Assembly (NCBI RefSeq): GCF_002910825.1
Contig: NZ_NEUB01000980.1
Span: 1 to 32,602 of the forward strand
DNA length: 32,602 nt
Direction of reading: 5' to 3'
From: Streptomyces sp. SM1
GTDB taxonomy: Bacteria; Actinomycetota; Actinomycetes; Streptomycetales; Streptomycetaceae
The notes beneath the pieces are model-generated. The model searched no databases. It had not been told where the DNA came from and saw only the letters and a program-made list of their open reading frames with translations. Position 1 is the stretch's first letter. Each line of letters opens with the position of its first letter. The translations under genes were made by a program, and so were the position numbers. This document shows positions 22,074 through 28,789 of this stretch, piece by piece.

Positions 22074-22328
22074 ATGGCGTTACTTTTCTTCGGCACGGAC
22101 CCGAACTCGGGCGGAGGAAACTGCCCGGCGGTGTGGGTGGACACCGACACCGCTCACGGCCCGGAACTGGTTCTGCAGGGCAAGTTCGCCGACGCGGCGA
22201 CCCGGGCCACCTGCCGTCAGGACAGCCCGCCCGCAGACGACGAGGGGATCGTCCGGATCCCGCTCAGCATGGTGGAGCAGATCAGGAGGGCGTGCGATGC
22301 CGCAGAGGCCGCCGGCACCCAGCTTTGA
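22074..22328 (+). CDS. Small protein of the DUF6879/XRE cassette, with a TTA codon
   Basis: ATG 22074 with GGAGGGG about four to six bases upstream; 84 residues. It begins MALLFFGTDPNSGGGNCPAVW and ends in a helix (MVEQIRRACDAAEAAG), a size and layout like the small third members of Streptomyces XRE regulatory cassettes. The third codon is TTA (22080-22082), so expression should depend on bldA. It overlaps the DUF6879 gene by 32 bases in another frame. Confidence 0.82.
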   Translation: MALLFFGTDPNSGGGNCPAVWVDTDTAHGPELVLQGKFADAATRATCRQDSPPADDEGIVRIPLSMVEQIRRACDAAEAAGTQL

Positions 22329-22824
22329 GGACCTGCTCGACTCCGCCCAGACCCACGCCCTGCACCTGGAGCTCCGCGACGTCTACGCCGTCGGGGAGGA
22401 GCGCGAGGTCTACGACGCCTTCCTGCGCGACGGGAGCGTGCCCGCGGACGACTCGGAGTTCTGGAGCGGGTGGCTGACACTGGTCCAGCGGACCGTCGCC
22501 CGCGGCGTGCAGGTCTGCCGGGCCCGGATCGTCTCCGAGCCCGTCACCGACTACATCCGCTTCGAGCACGCCATCACCGACGCCAACCTCCGCGCCGGCG
22601 AACAGGTCCGCTGGCTGCCCCGCCGCCGCGCCTCTGCCCTCGCCCTGCCCGGCAACGACTTCTGGCTCATCGACGACCGCCTCGTGCGCTTCAACATCTT
22701 CTCCGGCGACGGCCAGGCCCTCGAGCCCGACCACACCGACGACCCCGCCGCGGTCAAGCTGTGCGTGGAGGCGTTCCGCTCGGTGTGGGACCTGGCCATC
22801 GACCACGCCGACTACCGCATCTGA
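22297..22824 (+). CDS. DUF6879 family protein
   Basis: ATG 22297 has AGGAGGG seven bases upstream, inside the end of the previous gene; 175 residues. The pattern FEDLLDSAQTHALHLELRDVY, EREVYDAFL, GVQVCRARIVSEPVTDYIRF and NDFWLIDDRLVRFNIF is that of DUF6879. This family is usually encoded beside XRE/DUF5753 regulators in streptomycetes. Its biochemical role is not known; by gene order it is likely a partner or modulator of the regulator that follows 30 bases later. Confidence 0.85.
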   Translation: MPQRPPAPSFEDLLDSAQTHALHLELRDVYAVGEEREVYDAFLRDGSVPADDSEFWSGWLTLVQRTVARGVQVCRARIVSEPVTDYIRFEHAITDANLRAGEQVRWLPRRRASALALPGNDFWLIDDRLVRFNIFSGDGQALEPDHTDDPAAVKLCVEAFRSVWDLAIDHADYRI

Positions 22825-22854
22825 CCGACGCGCAACCCAAGGGCCCCGCACCTC

Positions 22855-23706
22855 ATGACGACCGCCTCCCCCTCGTCCAGCGCTCAGGCGGCCCGCGAGG
22901 CGCTCGCCGTCCGGTTGCAGCACCTACGCAAGGACGCCGGCCTCACCGGGAAGGAACTCTCCGCCCGGTGCGGCTGGCACCCCGCCAAGACCACCCGCAT
23001 CCAAAAGGGCACGGCCGCGCCCTCCGACAGCGACATCCGCACCTGGTGCGCGGCGTGCGGCGCCGACGACCAGGCCGACGACCTCATCGCCACCGCCCGA
23101 GCGGTCGACTCGATGTACATGGAGTGGCGCCGCCTGCACCGCAACGGCATGCGCCAGGTCCAGGAGGACTGGTACGCCCTGCACGAGCAGACCCGCCACT
23201 GCCGGGTCTACGTCTCCAACCTCCCGCCCGGCTTCCTCCAAACGCCAGCGTTCGCCACAGCCCTGATGGAGCAGATCACCCGCTTCCAGGGCACCCCCGA
23301 CGACATCGCCGAAGCCGTCGCCGCCCGCGTCGCCCGCTCCCGGTTCCTCTACGAGGGCGGCCACCTCTACGTCGTCCTCCTCGAGGAATCCGTCCTGCGC
23401 TACCGAACCGCCGACCCCGACGCGATGCGCGGGCAGCTGCGCCACCTCCTGGCCGTGATGCCGCTCGCCTCGATCTCGCTGGGGATCATCCCGTTCACCG
23501 CGCGGCGCACCGTGTGGCCGCTGGAGGCGTTCTACGTCCACGACGACACCATGGCCGTGGTGGAGACGCTCACGGCGGAGATCAAGGTGACGCAGCCGCG
23601 CGAGGTCGCCGACTACGCCAAGGCGTTCGCCGGCCTGGCGTCGATGGCCGTCTACGGCGACGCCGCCCGCGCCCTCATCCAGGCCGCGATCGACGCCCTG
23701 GAGTGA
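22855..23706 (+). CDS. XRE helix-turn-helix regulator with DUF5753 (Scr1-type)
   Basis: ATG 22855, 283 residues, the normal length. The N-terminal XRE domain covers about residues 16-75 (LRKDAGLTGKELSARCGWHP then KTTRIQKGTAAPSDSDI). The C-terminal domain has the DUF5753 hallmarks YVSNLPPGFLQTPAFATALM, ARVARSRFLYEGGHLYVVLLE, SLGIIPF and VHDDTMAVVETLTAE. Proteins of this type (WhiJ/Scr1-like, antitoxin-like) repress or activate developmental and accessory genes in Streptomyces with small partner proteins. Likely targets here are the matching spaced repeats before the cassette and before the next operon. Confidence 0.92.
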   Translation: MTTASPSSSAQAAREALAVRLQHLRKDAGLTGKELSARCGWHPAKTTRIQKGTAAPSDSDIRTWCAACGADDQADDLIATARAVDSMYMEWRRLHRNGMRQVQEDWYALHEQTRHCRVYVSNLPPGFLQTPAFATALMEQITRFQGTPDDIAEAVAARVARSRFLYEGGHLYVVLLEESVLRYRTADPDAMRGQLRHLLAVMPLASISLGIIPFTARRTVWPLEAFYVHDDTMAVVETLTAEIKVTQPREVADYAKAFAGLASMAVYGDAARALIQAAIDALE

Positions 23707-23710
23707 ACTT

Positions 23711-23761
23711 CCGCAATTACCCGCAATCTCGTTGAGAGCCGCGTGGCGGCCTCCGTAGCGT
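23711..23761 (+). promoter_or_regulatory. Promoter with matching spaced repeat downstream of the XRE gene
   Basis: CCGCAAT at 23711-23717 and 23721-23727 repeats with a ten-base period. It is followed by TTGAGA (23732-23737), an 18-base spacer and TAGCGT (23756-23761), a good Streptomyces promoter. The repeat matches the one at 22037-22052 (joint pattern CGCAAYTACSCGCAAY) but lies upstream of the -35 box here. Confidence 0.65.
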
Positions 23762-23802
23762 CGAACGACACCGACGCAACCCAGCAACGGAGGCGGTGCC
23801 CC

Positions 23803-23988
23803 ATGAGCGCACCCACACCCGCCGGACCCGCACCCGAAGGACGCGGCCTCCAGCCCCCCGCCTTCGGCCGGCCTTCCCCGGCCCTGCTGGCCCGCGCCGA
23901 CCGCGGCTACGCCCGCTTCCTTGCCCAGGCGGCCCCGGACGACCGCACCGACCACCACGACCAGGACGACGCGGCGAGGCGCCGGTGA
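23803..23988 (+). CDS. Small hypothetical protein (61 aa)
   Basis: ATG 23803 with GGAGG ten bases upstream. The product is Pro-rich at the N-terminus, then a short helix (LLARADRGYARFLAQ) and a His/Asp-rich end. It overlaps the next gene by four bases and is the first gene after the promoter at 23732. Unknown function. Confidence 0.75.
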   Translation: MSAPTPAGPAPEGRGLQPPAFGRPSPALLARADRGYARFLAQAAPDDRTDHHDQDDAARRR

Positions 23989-24374
23989 GCGACACCTACA
24001 CCGTGCTCCACGACCCCCACGGCCTGGTCGACGCCCAACTGCCGCTGGACCGAGCCCCGTACGAAGCGCTCGTCACCGCCGTCCTCGCATGGCAGGACCC
24101 GAACCTCACGCCCCGCGACTACGAGCAGATCGCCCTCCAGCTCACCGGGCACGCCCGCGCGGTCGCCGCCGACGTCCAGCGCCACGCCGCCGCCCTGCCG
24201 AAGAACGACGGCCGCGGCGCCCTCGCCGAAGTCATCCTCCGCGAAGCCGCCGGCCGCCTCTCCCAACCGATCCAGGGCACCGCCCGCTGCGCCCAGAACC
24301 GCGCCCGGCTCGTACGGGCCCTGTACGAACGCCTGGACCGCCTGGCGGCCGCGCCCGTCGACCGGGCCGTCTGA
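23985..24374 (+). CDS. DUF6415-like protein
   Basis: GTG 23985 overlaps the previous stop (GTGA); 129 residues. LPLDRAPYEALVTAVLAW, LTPRDYEQIALQLTGHARAV and CAQNRARLVRALYERLDRL form the recognisable all-helical pattern of DUF6415. That family is annotated in relation to natural-product loci, but its role is unknown; I assign it from memory of the pattern. It is usually found beside XRE/DUF5753 cassettes, as here. Confidence 0.75.
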   Translation: MSDTYTVLHDPHGLVDAQLPLDRAPYEALVTAVLAWQDPNLTPRDYEQIALQLTGHARAVAADVQRHAAALPKNDGRGALAEVILREAAGRLSQPIQGTARCAQNRARLVRALYERLDRLAAAPVDRAV

Positions 24375-24527
24375 ACACGGACCCCGGGTGCGCGGCGCAG
24401 CAACCAGGGCGAGCCGCTGGCGGGTGCCGTCGTCACGCGGCATCGTCAGGCGGGGAAATCGGCGGGCGCGGCCGTACCCCCTACGAATGGCCCTCGGTCA
24501 GCTGGCTACGGCGCCACCGCCGGCACT

Positions 24528-25361
24528 TCAACGCTCGGCCTGCTTGCGCAGGAAGCGGTGCTCCTTGATCCGTCGACGTACCTGCCACCAACGGGCGGTG
24601 TAGGCGAGGTCTTCCCGGCAGACGTCCAGGAACGCATCACGGGCGGCCACCACAGCCTCGGCCTGCTGCTGGAAGCGGTCGGCGTTCCTCTCGTTCAGGT
24701 CCAGGTCACCGGTCGCGGCAACGAGGGTCTCCGCGGTGGCGATGACGTGCACGCTGCCGCACAGCCGCACGCCCTGCAGCGCACCGATGAGTTCGCTGCT
24801 GAGTTCCCAAGCCTGGGGCACCTGGCCCAGCAACACCTTGTCCGCCGCCCGCCCGGCCTCACGCCGGAGATGGGCGAACTGGTAGGCGTAGCCGAACGAG
24901 CGGGCGGAGGCGTCCAGCAGCCGCCGGTACGCCTCCGCGCGGTCCTCGTTGCTGCCCAGCCGAGGCACACCCGTGGGCCGGTACCGTCCGATCAGAGCGC
25001 TGGCCACACTGCCCGTGGCCTTGATGCCGGCAGCAGCCACGCCGGGCGTTATGAAGGTCATGCCCGGTTCTACCACCCGGACGTCCCGGCGCCGGCCCGG
25101 ACGCCGCAGCAGCCGGACCAGGTGAGCCGTCCCGTAGACGGTGCCGGTCAGGTTGCGCAGCAGCGTCAGGGCGTCGCTGTCGGGCGCAGTGTGAGCCGCC
25201 AGGTCGGTCAGGTAGTGGAGCAGATGGAACAGCACAACGGCCTCCGGGACGTCGGCGGAAACGGTTCTCGCCCCTTGCCGAGTCCGGGAGGCCGCCAGAC
25301 AGCAGCGGCGCCCGATGTGTTCCGAGTGAGTACGGGGGCTCTCTTGTTCAGAGTGAGCCAT
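24528..25361 (-). CDS. Helical hypothetical protein divergent from an AlbA_2 gene
   Basis: Minus-strand ATG at 25361 with AGGA seven bases upstream; 277 residues. The product is nearly all helix. A weakly hydrophobic stretch (ITPGVAAAGIKATGSVASAL, about 103-122) may be a buried helix or short membrane segment. A long polar helical region follows (AEAYRRLLDASARSFGYAYQ), ending in a basic tail (RRRIKEHRFLRKQAER). No motif recognised. Several conserved-looking helices and the divergent partner suggest it may belong with the AlbA_2 gene, but this is inference. Confidence 0.75.
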   Translation of the reverse strand: MAHSEQESPRTHSEHIGRRCCLAASRTRQGARTVSADVPEAVVLFHLLHYLTDLAAHTAPDSDALTLLRNLTGTVYGTAHLVRLLRRPGRRRDVRVVEPGMTFITPGVAAAGIKATGSVASALIGRYRPTGVPRLGSNEDRAEAYRRLLDASARSFGYAYQFAHLRREAGRAADKVLLGQVPQAWELSSELIGALQGVRLCGSVHVIATAETLVAATGDLDLNERNADRFQQQAEAVVAARDAFLDVCREDLAYTARWWQVRRRIKEHRFLRKQAER

Positions 25362-25411
25362 CAGTTTCCTGGAGTGTTAATCCTCGCCCGCCATCGCAGG
25401 GGAATGCGTCT

Positions 25412-25440
25412 CTGACAGAGGTCGATACGCCCTCTACGCT
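25412..25440 (+). promoter_or_regulatory. Promoter for a probably leaderless AlbA_2 mRNA
   Basis: CTGACA (25412-25417), 17 bases, TACGCT (25435-25440), then only seven bases to the ATG at 25448. Transcription should begin at or beside the A of the start codon. No Shine-Dalgarno sequence precedes the gene, as expected for a leaderless message. Confidence 0.6.
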
Positions 25441-25447
25441 GCCGCGC

Positions 25448-26713
25448 ATGGCACGCACATGGACAAGACTCCACGAACACCTCGGATGCCCGCCCGGTCC
25501 CCTCACCTTCGACATGGTCCGCCAGGCCGCAGCGGACAACTTGGAGGAGTCCGACGACCTGGACTGGAAGGAGATGCTTCCTCAGCCGCCCCGGGACGGT
25601 CGGTGGAACGAGTTCGCCAAGGACGTCGCCGCCATGGCCAACACTCGTGGCGGACTGATCATCTTCGGGGTCCAGGACAAGACGACCGTCCTGACGGGCA
25701 TCGACCCCGACGGGGTCAACCGGCAGCAGTACGCCCAGTGGATCCGCAACCACGTCCAGCCCTACCTGCCGGACCTGGACATATTCGAGCTGACCGACGG
25801 GACGAAGACGGTCCTGGTCGTCGATGTGCCGGCCAGCGAGATGGCACCGCACTTCGTGTACGGCGGCGCAGCACGCGACAAGGAACAGCAGGCTGCGGTC
25901 GTCCCCTACCGGGACAACGACCACACCGCCTGGATGGCAGAGCACCAGATCGAGCGGGCCTACCGCGACCGCTTCGCCCGGGTCGGCCGGGCAGAAGAAG
26001 AGATCCAGCGGCACATCGACTTCATCACCCAGACCGTCACCGCGCACGCCCACGTGCCCTCAGCTTGGTTCATCGCGGTCTCCCGACCCCAGAGGCCCCT
26101 GCCACGCGGGGCCTACACGATGAGCCGGGATCAGGCACGGGAGGTCTTGGAGGCCGCCATGACGCGAGCTCGCGTTCTGCACGCGAGAGAGCTGGTGCCA
26201 GGCCCCTTGGTCGGGATGGGGCCGGACACCCGACTCAACCCGCGCCCCGGCCTGCGCCGCTGGGTGTGCAACAACCTCCAGTCACCCATGAACCGAGAGA
26301 TCATCACTGAGCTGCACTACGACGGCACCGTGGTGATGGCCGCCAATCTGTCCTTCATCCGCGCGGGGGGCGAGGAGCTCCCAGGACAGGACGACGTCCT
26401 TCAAGTATCCGAGCGCTTGGTGACGGCGTGCTGCTACGACTTCATCGCCACCGCGCAGGAGCACCAGCGAAAGTTGCGCCTGGACAGCACCCTGCAACTG
26501 ACTTCGCTGATCACCTCTCCAGACGGACCCAGGGCCATGGCACCGCTCACCTCGACCTGGGGAGATGGGGCGGAGACGGAACCGCTGTACGCCCGCAGGC
26601 CCCACCATCTCCAGCCTGCTCACACCGTGCTCTCCCCTGCGGCGGCGGATGACGAAGGACGCAGCAGTGCTGACGAACTGTGCGCGGACCTGATGAGCCA
26701 GTTCGGGCTGTAG
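25448..26713 (+). CDS. AlbA_2 (Schlafen-type) domain protein
   Basis: ATG 25448, 421 residues, apparently leaderless. The N-terminal domain shows the AlbA_2/Schlafen pattern: ESDDLDWKEML (about 34-44), then FAKDVAAMANTRGGLIIFGV (about 56-75), and VLVVDVPASEMAPHFVYGG around 123-141. AlbA_2 domains bind nucleic acid. They occur in transcription regulators and, fused to other domains, in anti-phage proteins related to Schlafen RNases. The C-terminal 230 residues are alpha/beta with no domain I can name and may carry the effector function. It is divergently paired with the helical protein at 24528. Confidence 0.83.
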   Translation: MARTWTRLHEHLGCPPGPLTFDMVRQAAADNLEESDDLDWKEMLPQPPRDGRWNEFAKDVAAMANTRGGLIIFGVQDKTTVLTGIDPDGVNRQQYAQWIRNHVQPYLPDLDIFELTDGTKTVLVVDVPASEMAPHFVYGGAARDKEQQAAVVPYRDNDHTAWMAEHQIERAYRDRFARVGRAEEEIQRHIDFITQTVTAHAHVPSAWFIAVSRPQRPLPRGAYTMSRDQAREVLEAAMTRARVLHARELVPGPLVGMGPDTRLNPRPGLRRWVCNNLQSPMNREIITELHYDGTVVMAANLSFIRAGGEELPGQDDVLQVSERLVTACCYDFIATAQEHQRKLRLDSTLQLTSLITSPDGPRAMAPLTSTWGDGAETEPLYARRPHHLQPAHTVLSPAAADDEGRSSADELCADLMSQFGL

Positions 26714-27112
26714 CCGAAGAGGACGCTCCGCGTGAGCGGTCGCCCCGGTCGACCAGGAGCACGAGGTTGCGTCAAGGGTTGCGCTGGATGTTGCGCCAAG
26801 GGTTGCGCTAGGTGTTGCGCGGCCCGTAGGACCGTCCCCGCGTCCGCGCAGGTCACCACGCTGTTTTGCCGTGGTCGGATCGCTGACATCCCCGTTGCGG
26901 CTGCTCTGCCCATGTCCCTTGGCTGGAGTGAAGGAGGAAGGGACGGGCGGGATGGGCGGCGCGGTCGCGGCCGGGGATCGGGGCGCGTCCAGCCCGGTTG
27001 CGCGTCGGCCACGGCCGCCGCGCCCCGCCGCGCCGCTGTCAGCCCGGCGACGGAGGTGCTCTGGGACATCTGACCGGTGAGGGCTGTCAGTGGCGTGCGA
27101 CATCATCGGCAG
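26714..27112. other. Intergenic region with GTTGCG repeats
   Basis: About 400 bases without a gene I can support. It contains the 12-bp GTTGCG tandem array (26766-26819). The remainder is GC-rich sequence with weak open frames on both strands and no hairpin or promoter I would defend. It may be remnant coding DNA. Confidence 0.5.
26766..26819. repeat. Five GTTGCG units at a 12-bp period
   Basis: GTTGCG begins at 26766, 26778, 26790, 26802 and 26814, exactly 12 bases apart. Units 1 and 3 continue with CAAGG and units 2 and 4 with CT, so the true period is 24 bases. Twelve bases is four codons, so a decayed repeat protein is as possible as a binding array. Confidence 0.75.
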
Positions 27113-27997
27113 ATGGCCACGCAAGCAGCTCCACCGACCTACCTGGATCGCCTCCGGACGGACCTGGACCTGATCGAAGCGGATTTCGTGCAGATCCTCG
27201 CGGACTCACAGATCCGAAACACCGACCCCAACCGCGGACGCGACTACGTGATGCACCTTGGCGCTCCCAAATGGGGATGGGTGCCCAGCAGCCCCGAACT
27301 CGAGGCGCGACGAATGCAACTGCTGGGGCGCGTGCGGGACTGGGAGCCGCTGTTCCGCCTGCTTTTCCCGCATCCGACTCCCGAGGTCACCAAGCGCCTT
27401 GAGGAGAACCTTGACCTACTGCGGCGCTGGCTTGAGCGCCCGCGTGACAAAACGGTGCCGGCCACCATCGACAAGGCCACCGACCACGTGCGCGCCGCAG
27501 TGACCACACTCCGGGAACTGGGGGAGCTGCTGCCCTCTGACCCATGGGCGGTGCGCTTGGTGGTCGACACGAACGTGCTGTTGGACGACCCCGACGTGGC
27601 GATCTACACGCCGGTGCTGGGAAAGCGGTACATGGTTCACGTGATGCCCGCTGTCCTGCGGGAACTGGACGACCACAAGCGCGCCGGACGCAACCCCGAT
27701 ATCCGGGAGGCGGCGAAGAAGGCCGACCGCCGCCTGAAGGGACTGCGGACCAACGGCGACGTGCGGCGCGGCGTCCGAGTCGCCGGCGACGTGCACGCCG
27801 TCTTCGAGCACATCGAACCCAAGGGCGACGGGCTGCCGGACTGGCTGGACCTAGACGTGCCTGATGACCGCCTGGTGGCCTCCACCTTGCTGCTGCAGTC
27901 CCGGCATCCCGGCTCTTCCGTCTACGTGGCCAGCGACGACATCAACCTTCAGACGAAGCTCGCCGCAGTCGGACTGCCGTTCATCGAGGCACCCTGA
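27113..27997 (+). CDS. PIN-domain protein (predicted RNase)
   Basis: ATG 27113 (GTG 27077 also possible; neither has a good ribosome site); 294 residues. The first 145 residues are helical, with coiled-coil-like sequence (VTKRLEENLDLLRRWLERPR). The C-terminal PIN domain, of the large PhoH-type group, shows RLVVDTNVLLDD (Asp152, Asn154), VLRELDDHKR (Glu184), DVPDDRLVAS (Asp251/252) and YVASDDINLQTKL (Asp275/276). So the acidic metal site is complete and RNA cleavage is expected. It has no small antitoxin gene beside it, unlike VapBC pairs. The next gene, 31 bases on, encodes a membrane protein. Confidence 0.87.
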   Translation: MATQAAPPTYLDRLRTDLDLIEADFVQILADSQIRNTDPNRGRDYVMHLGAPKWGWVPSSPELEARRMQLLGRVRDWEPLFRLLFPHPTPEVTKRLEENLDLLRRWLERPRDKTVPATIDKATDHVRAAVTTLRELGELLPSDPWAVRLVVDTNVLLDDPDVAIYTPVLGKRYMVHVMPAVLRELDDHKRAGRNPDIREAAKKADRRLKGLRTNGDVRRGVRVAGDVHAVFEHIEPKGDGLPDWLDLDVPDDRLVASTLLLQSRHPGSSVYVASDDINLQTKLAAVGLPFIEAP

Positions 27998-28022
27998 ACG
28001 GACGCTCCGCACTACATACGCT
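27994..28022 (+). promoter_or_regulatory. Promoter overlapping the PIN stop codon
   Basis: CTGAAC (27994-27999), 17 bases, TACGCT (28017-28022), then six bases to ATG 28029. It has the same -10 box and spacing as the promoter at 25412 and would also yield a leaderless or nearly leaderless message. Confidence 0.5.
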
Positions 28023-28028
28023 CAGGAC

Positions 28029-28562
28029 ATGACGATGACGCCGCAAGAGCTTGAGGATCAGAAAGAGACCCTGGAGCTGATCAACAGCGAACTCGCGGCG
28101 CGTCTGGCACGACAGTCGGAGTCGGGCGCGAAGGTGGACACGAAGGCGATCTTCCTGGTCGGCTTCGCGGCCACAGGCGCCCAGTTCCTGGCCTCCCGGA
28201 GCTTCGAGCCGTTCACCGGCACCGCGGCCTTCGCGGCGTACGCGGTGGCCGTCGGCTTCGGCATCTCGGTCTTCAACCTCGCCGAGTACGAGGACATCAA
28301 GCCGCGGGACGTCCTGGACACCTACGCACGTTCGGAGAAGGGCGCGACGCTGGGGGCCCTGGCCGGAACGCGTGTGGGGATGTTCGAGAAGAATGCTCGC
28401 CTGCACCAGCGGAAGACCAAGCGATGGACGGTCGCCCTCGCCGCTGTCGCTGCCGGGATCGTCCTCTCCACTGTCAGTCTCGTGCTGCACACTGGCGGCC
28501 ATGACAGACACACAGAACCAGGGGAACCCACCCCCACCTCCTCCTCCGCCCAGCCTTACTGA
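28029..28562 (+). CDS. Three-span membrane protein resembling Pycsar TM effectors
   Basis: ATG 28029, 177 residues. A cytoplasmic helix with Asp37-Thr-Lys39-Ala40 leads into spans at about 41-58 and 66-86. A cytoplasmic helical segment (about 90-132) contains FEKNARLHQRKTKRW, followed by a third span (about 134-154) and a Thr/Ser/Pro tail. This order, D-x-K-A before the first span and N-A-x-x-x-x-x-K before the last, is what I recall of the Pycsar effector TM family (PycTM, DUF5706-like), which disrupts membranes on sensing cyclic UMP or CMP. No uridylate/cytidylate cyclase gene is visible nearby. The assignment is by pattern and topology only. Confidence 0.72.
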   Translation: MTMTPQELEDQKETLELINSELAARLARQSESGAKVDTKAIFLVGFAATGAQFLASRSFEPFTGTAAFAAYAVAVGFGISVFNLAEYEDIKPRDVLDTYARSEKGATLGALAGTRVGMFEKNARLHQRKTKRWTVALAAVAAGIVLSTVSLVLHTGGHDRHTEPGEPTPTSSSAQPY

Positions 28563-28709
28563 CTCCCTCGCCAACCCGGCTCTCGTGGGCACGGAGAAGA
28601 GGAATGAAGGCAAGCCCGCGCGCAACAGGGCGGCCACCCCGGGACAGCCCGTCGAACGGCGCTAACCCGTGCCGCGAGAGCGGCCCTCGCCGTCGCGGCG
28701 AGACAGTAC

Positions 28710-28748
28710 GAGACCCCGGGCATCTGCGGCCCGGGGTCTCTCTGTGTT
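28710..28748. terminator. Hairpin between convergent genes
   Basis: A perfect 11-bp stem (28710-28720 with 28730-28740) around a nine-base loop is followed on the plus strand by the T-rich TCTGTGTT. It lies between the membrane protein gene and the helicase gene and probably ends transcription from the left. Confidence 0.75.
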
Positions 28749-28789
28749 CTGGGATGCCCGACCGGCTCAACGACCCGCCGACGCGAGCG

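Noticed and set aside
24375..24527. Terminator between the convergent DUF6415-like gene and the 24528 gene
   Set aside because: I could find no stem of useful length in the 153-base gap, so none is annotated.
26620..27073. Open frames on both strands across the GTTGCG repeats (Arg/Pro/Ala-rich)
   Set aside because: They lack a ribosome site and recognisable sequence, and their composition is what GC-rich non-coding DNA gives.
28501..28665. A 54-residue Pro-rich frame (MTDTQNQG, then a run of Pro) overlapping the end of the membrane protein gene
   Set aside because: It has no ribosome binding site, overlaps a better-supported gene and has low complexity. It could be real but cannot be defended.
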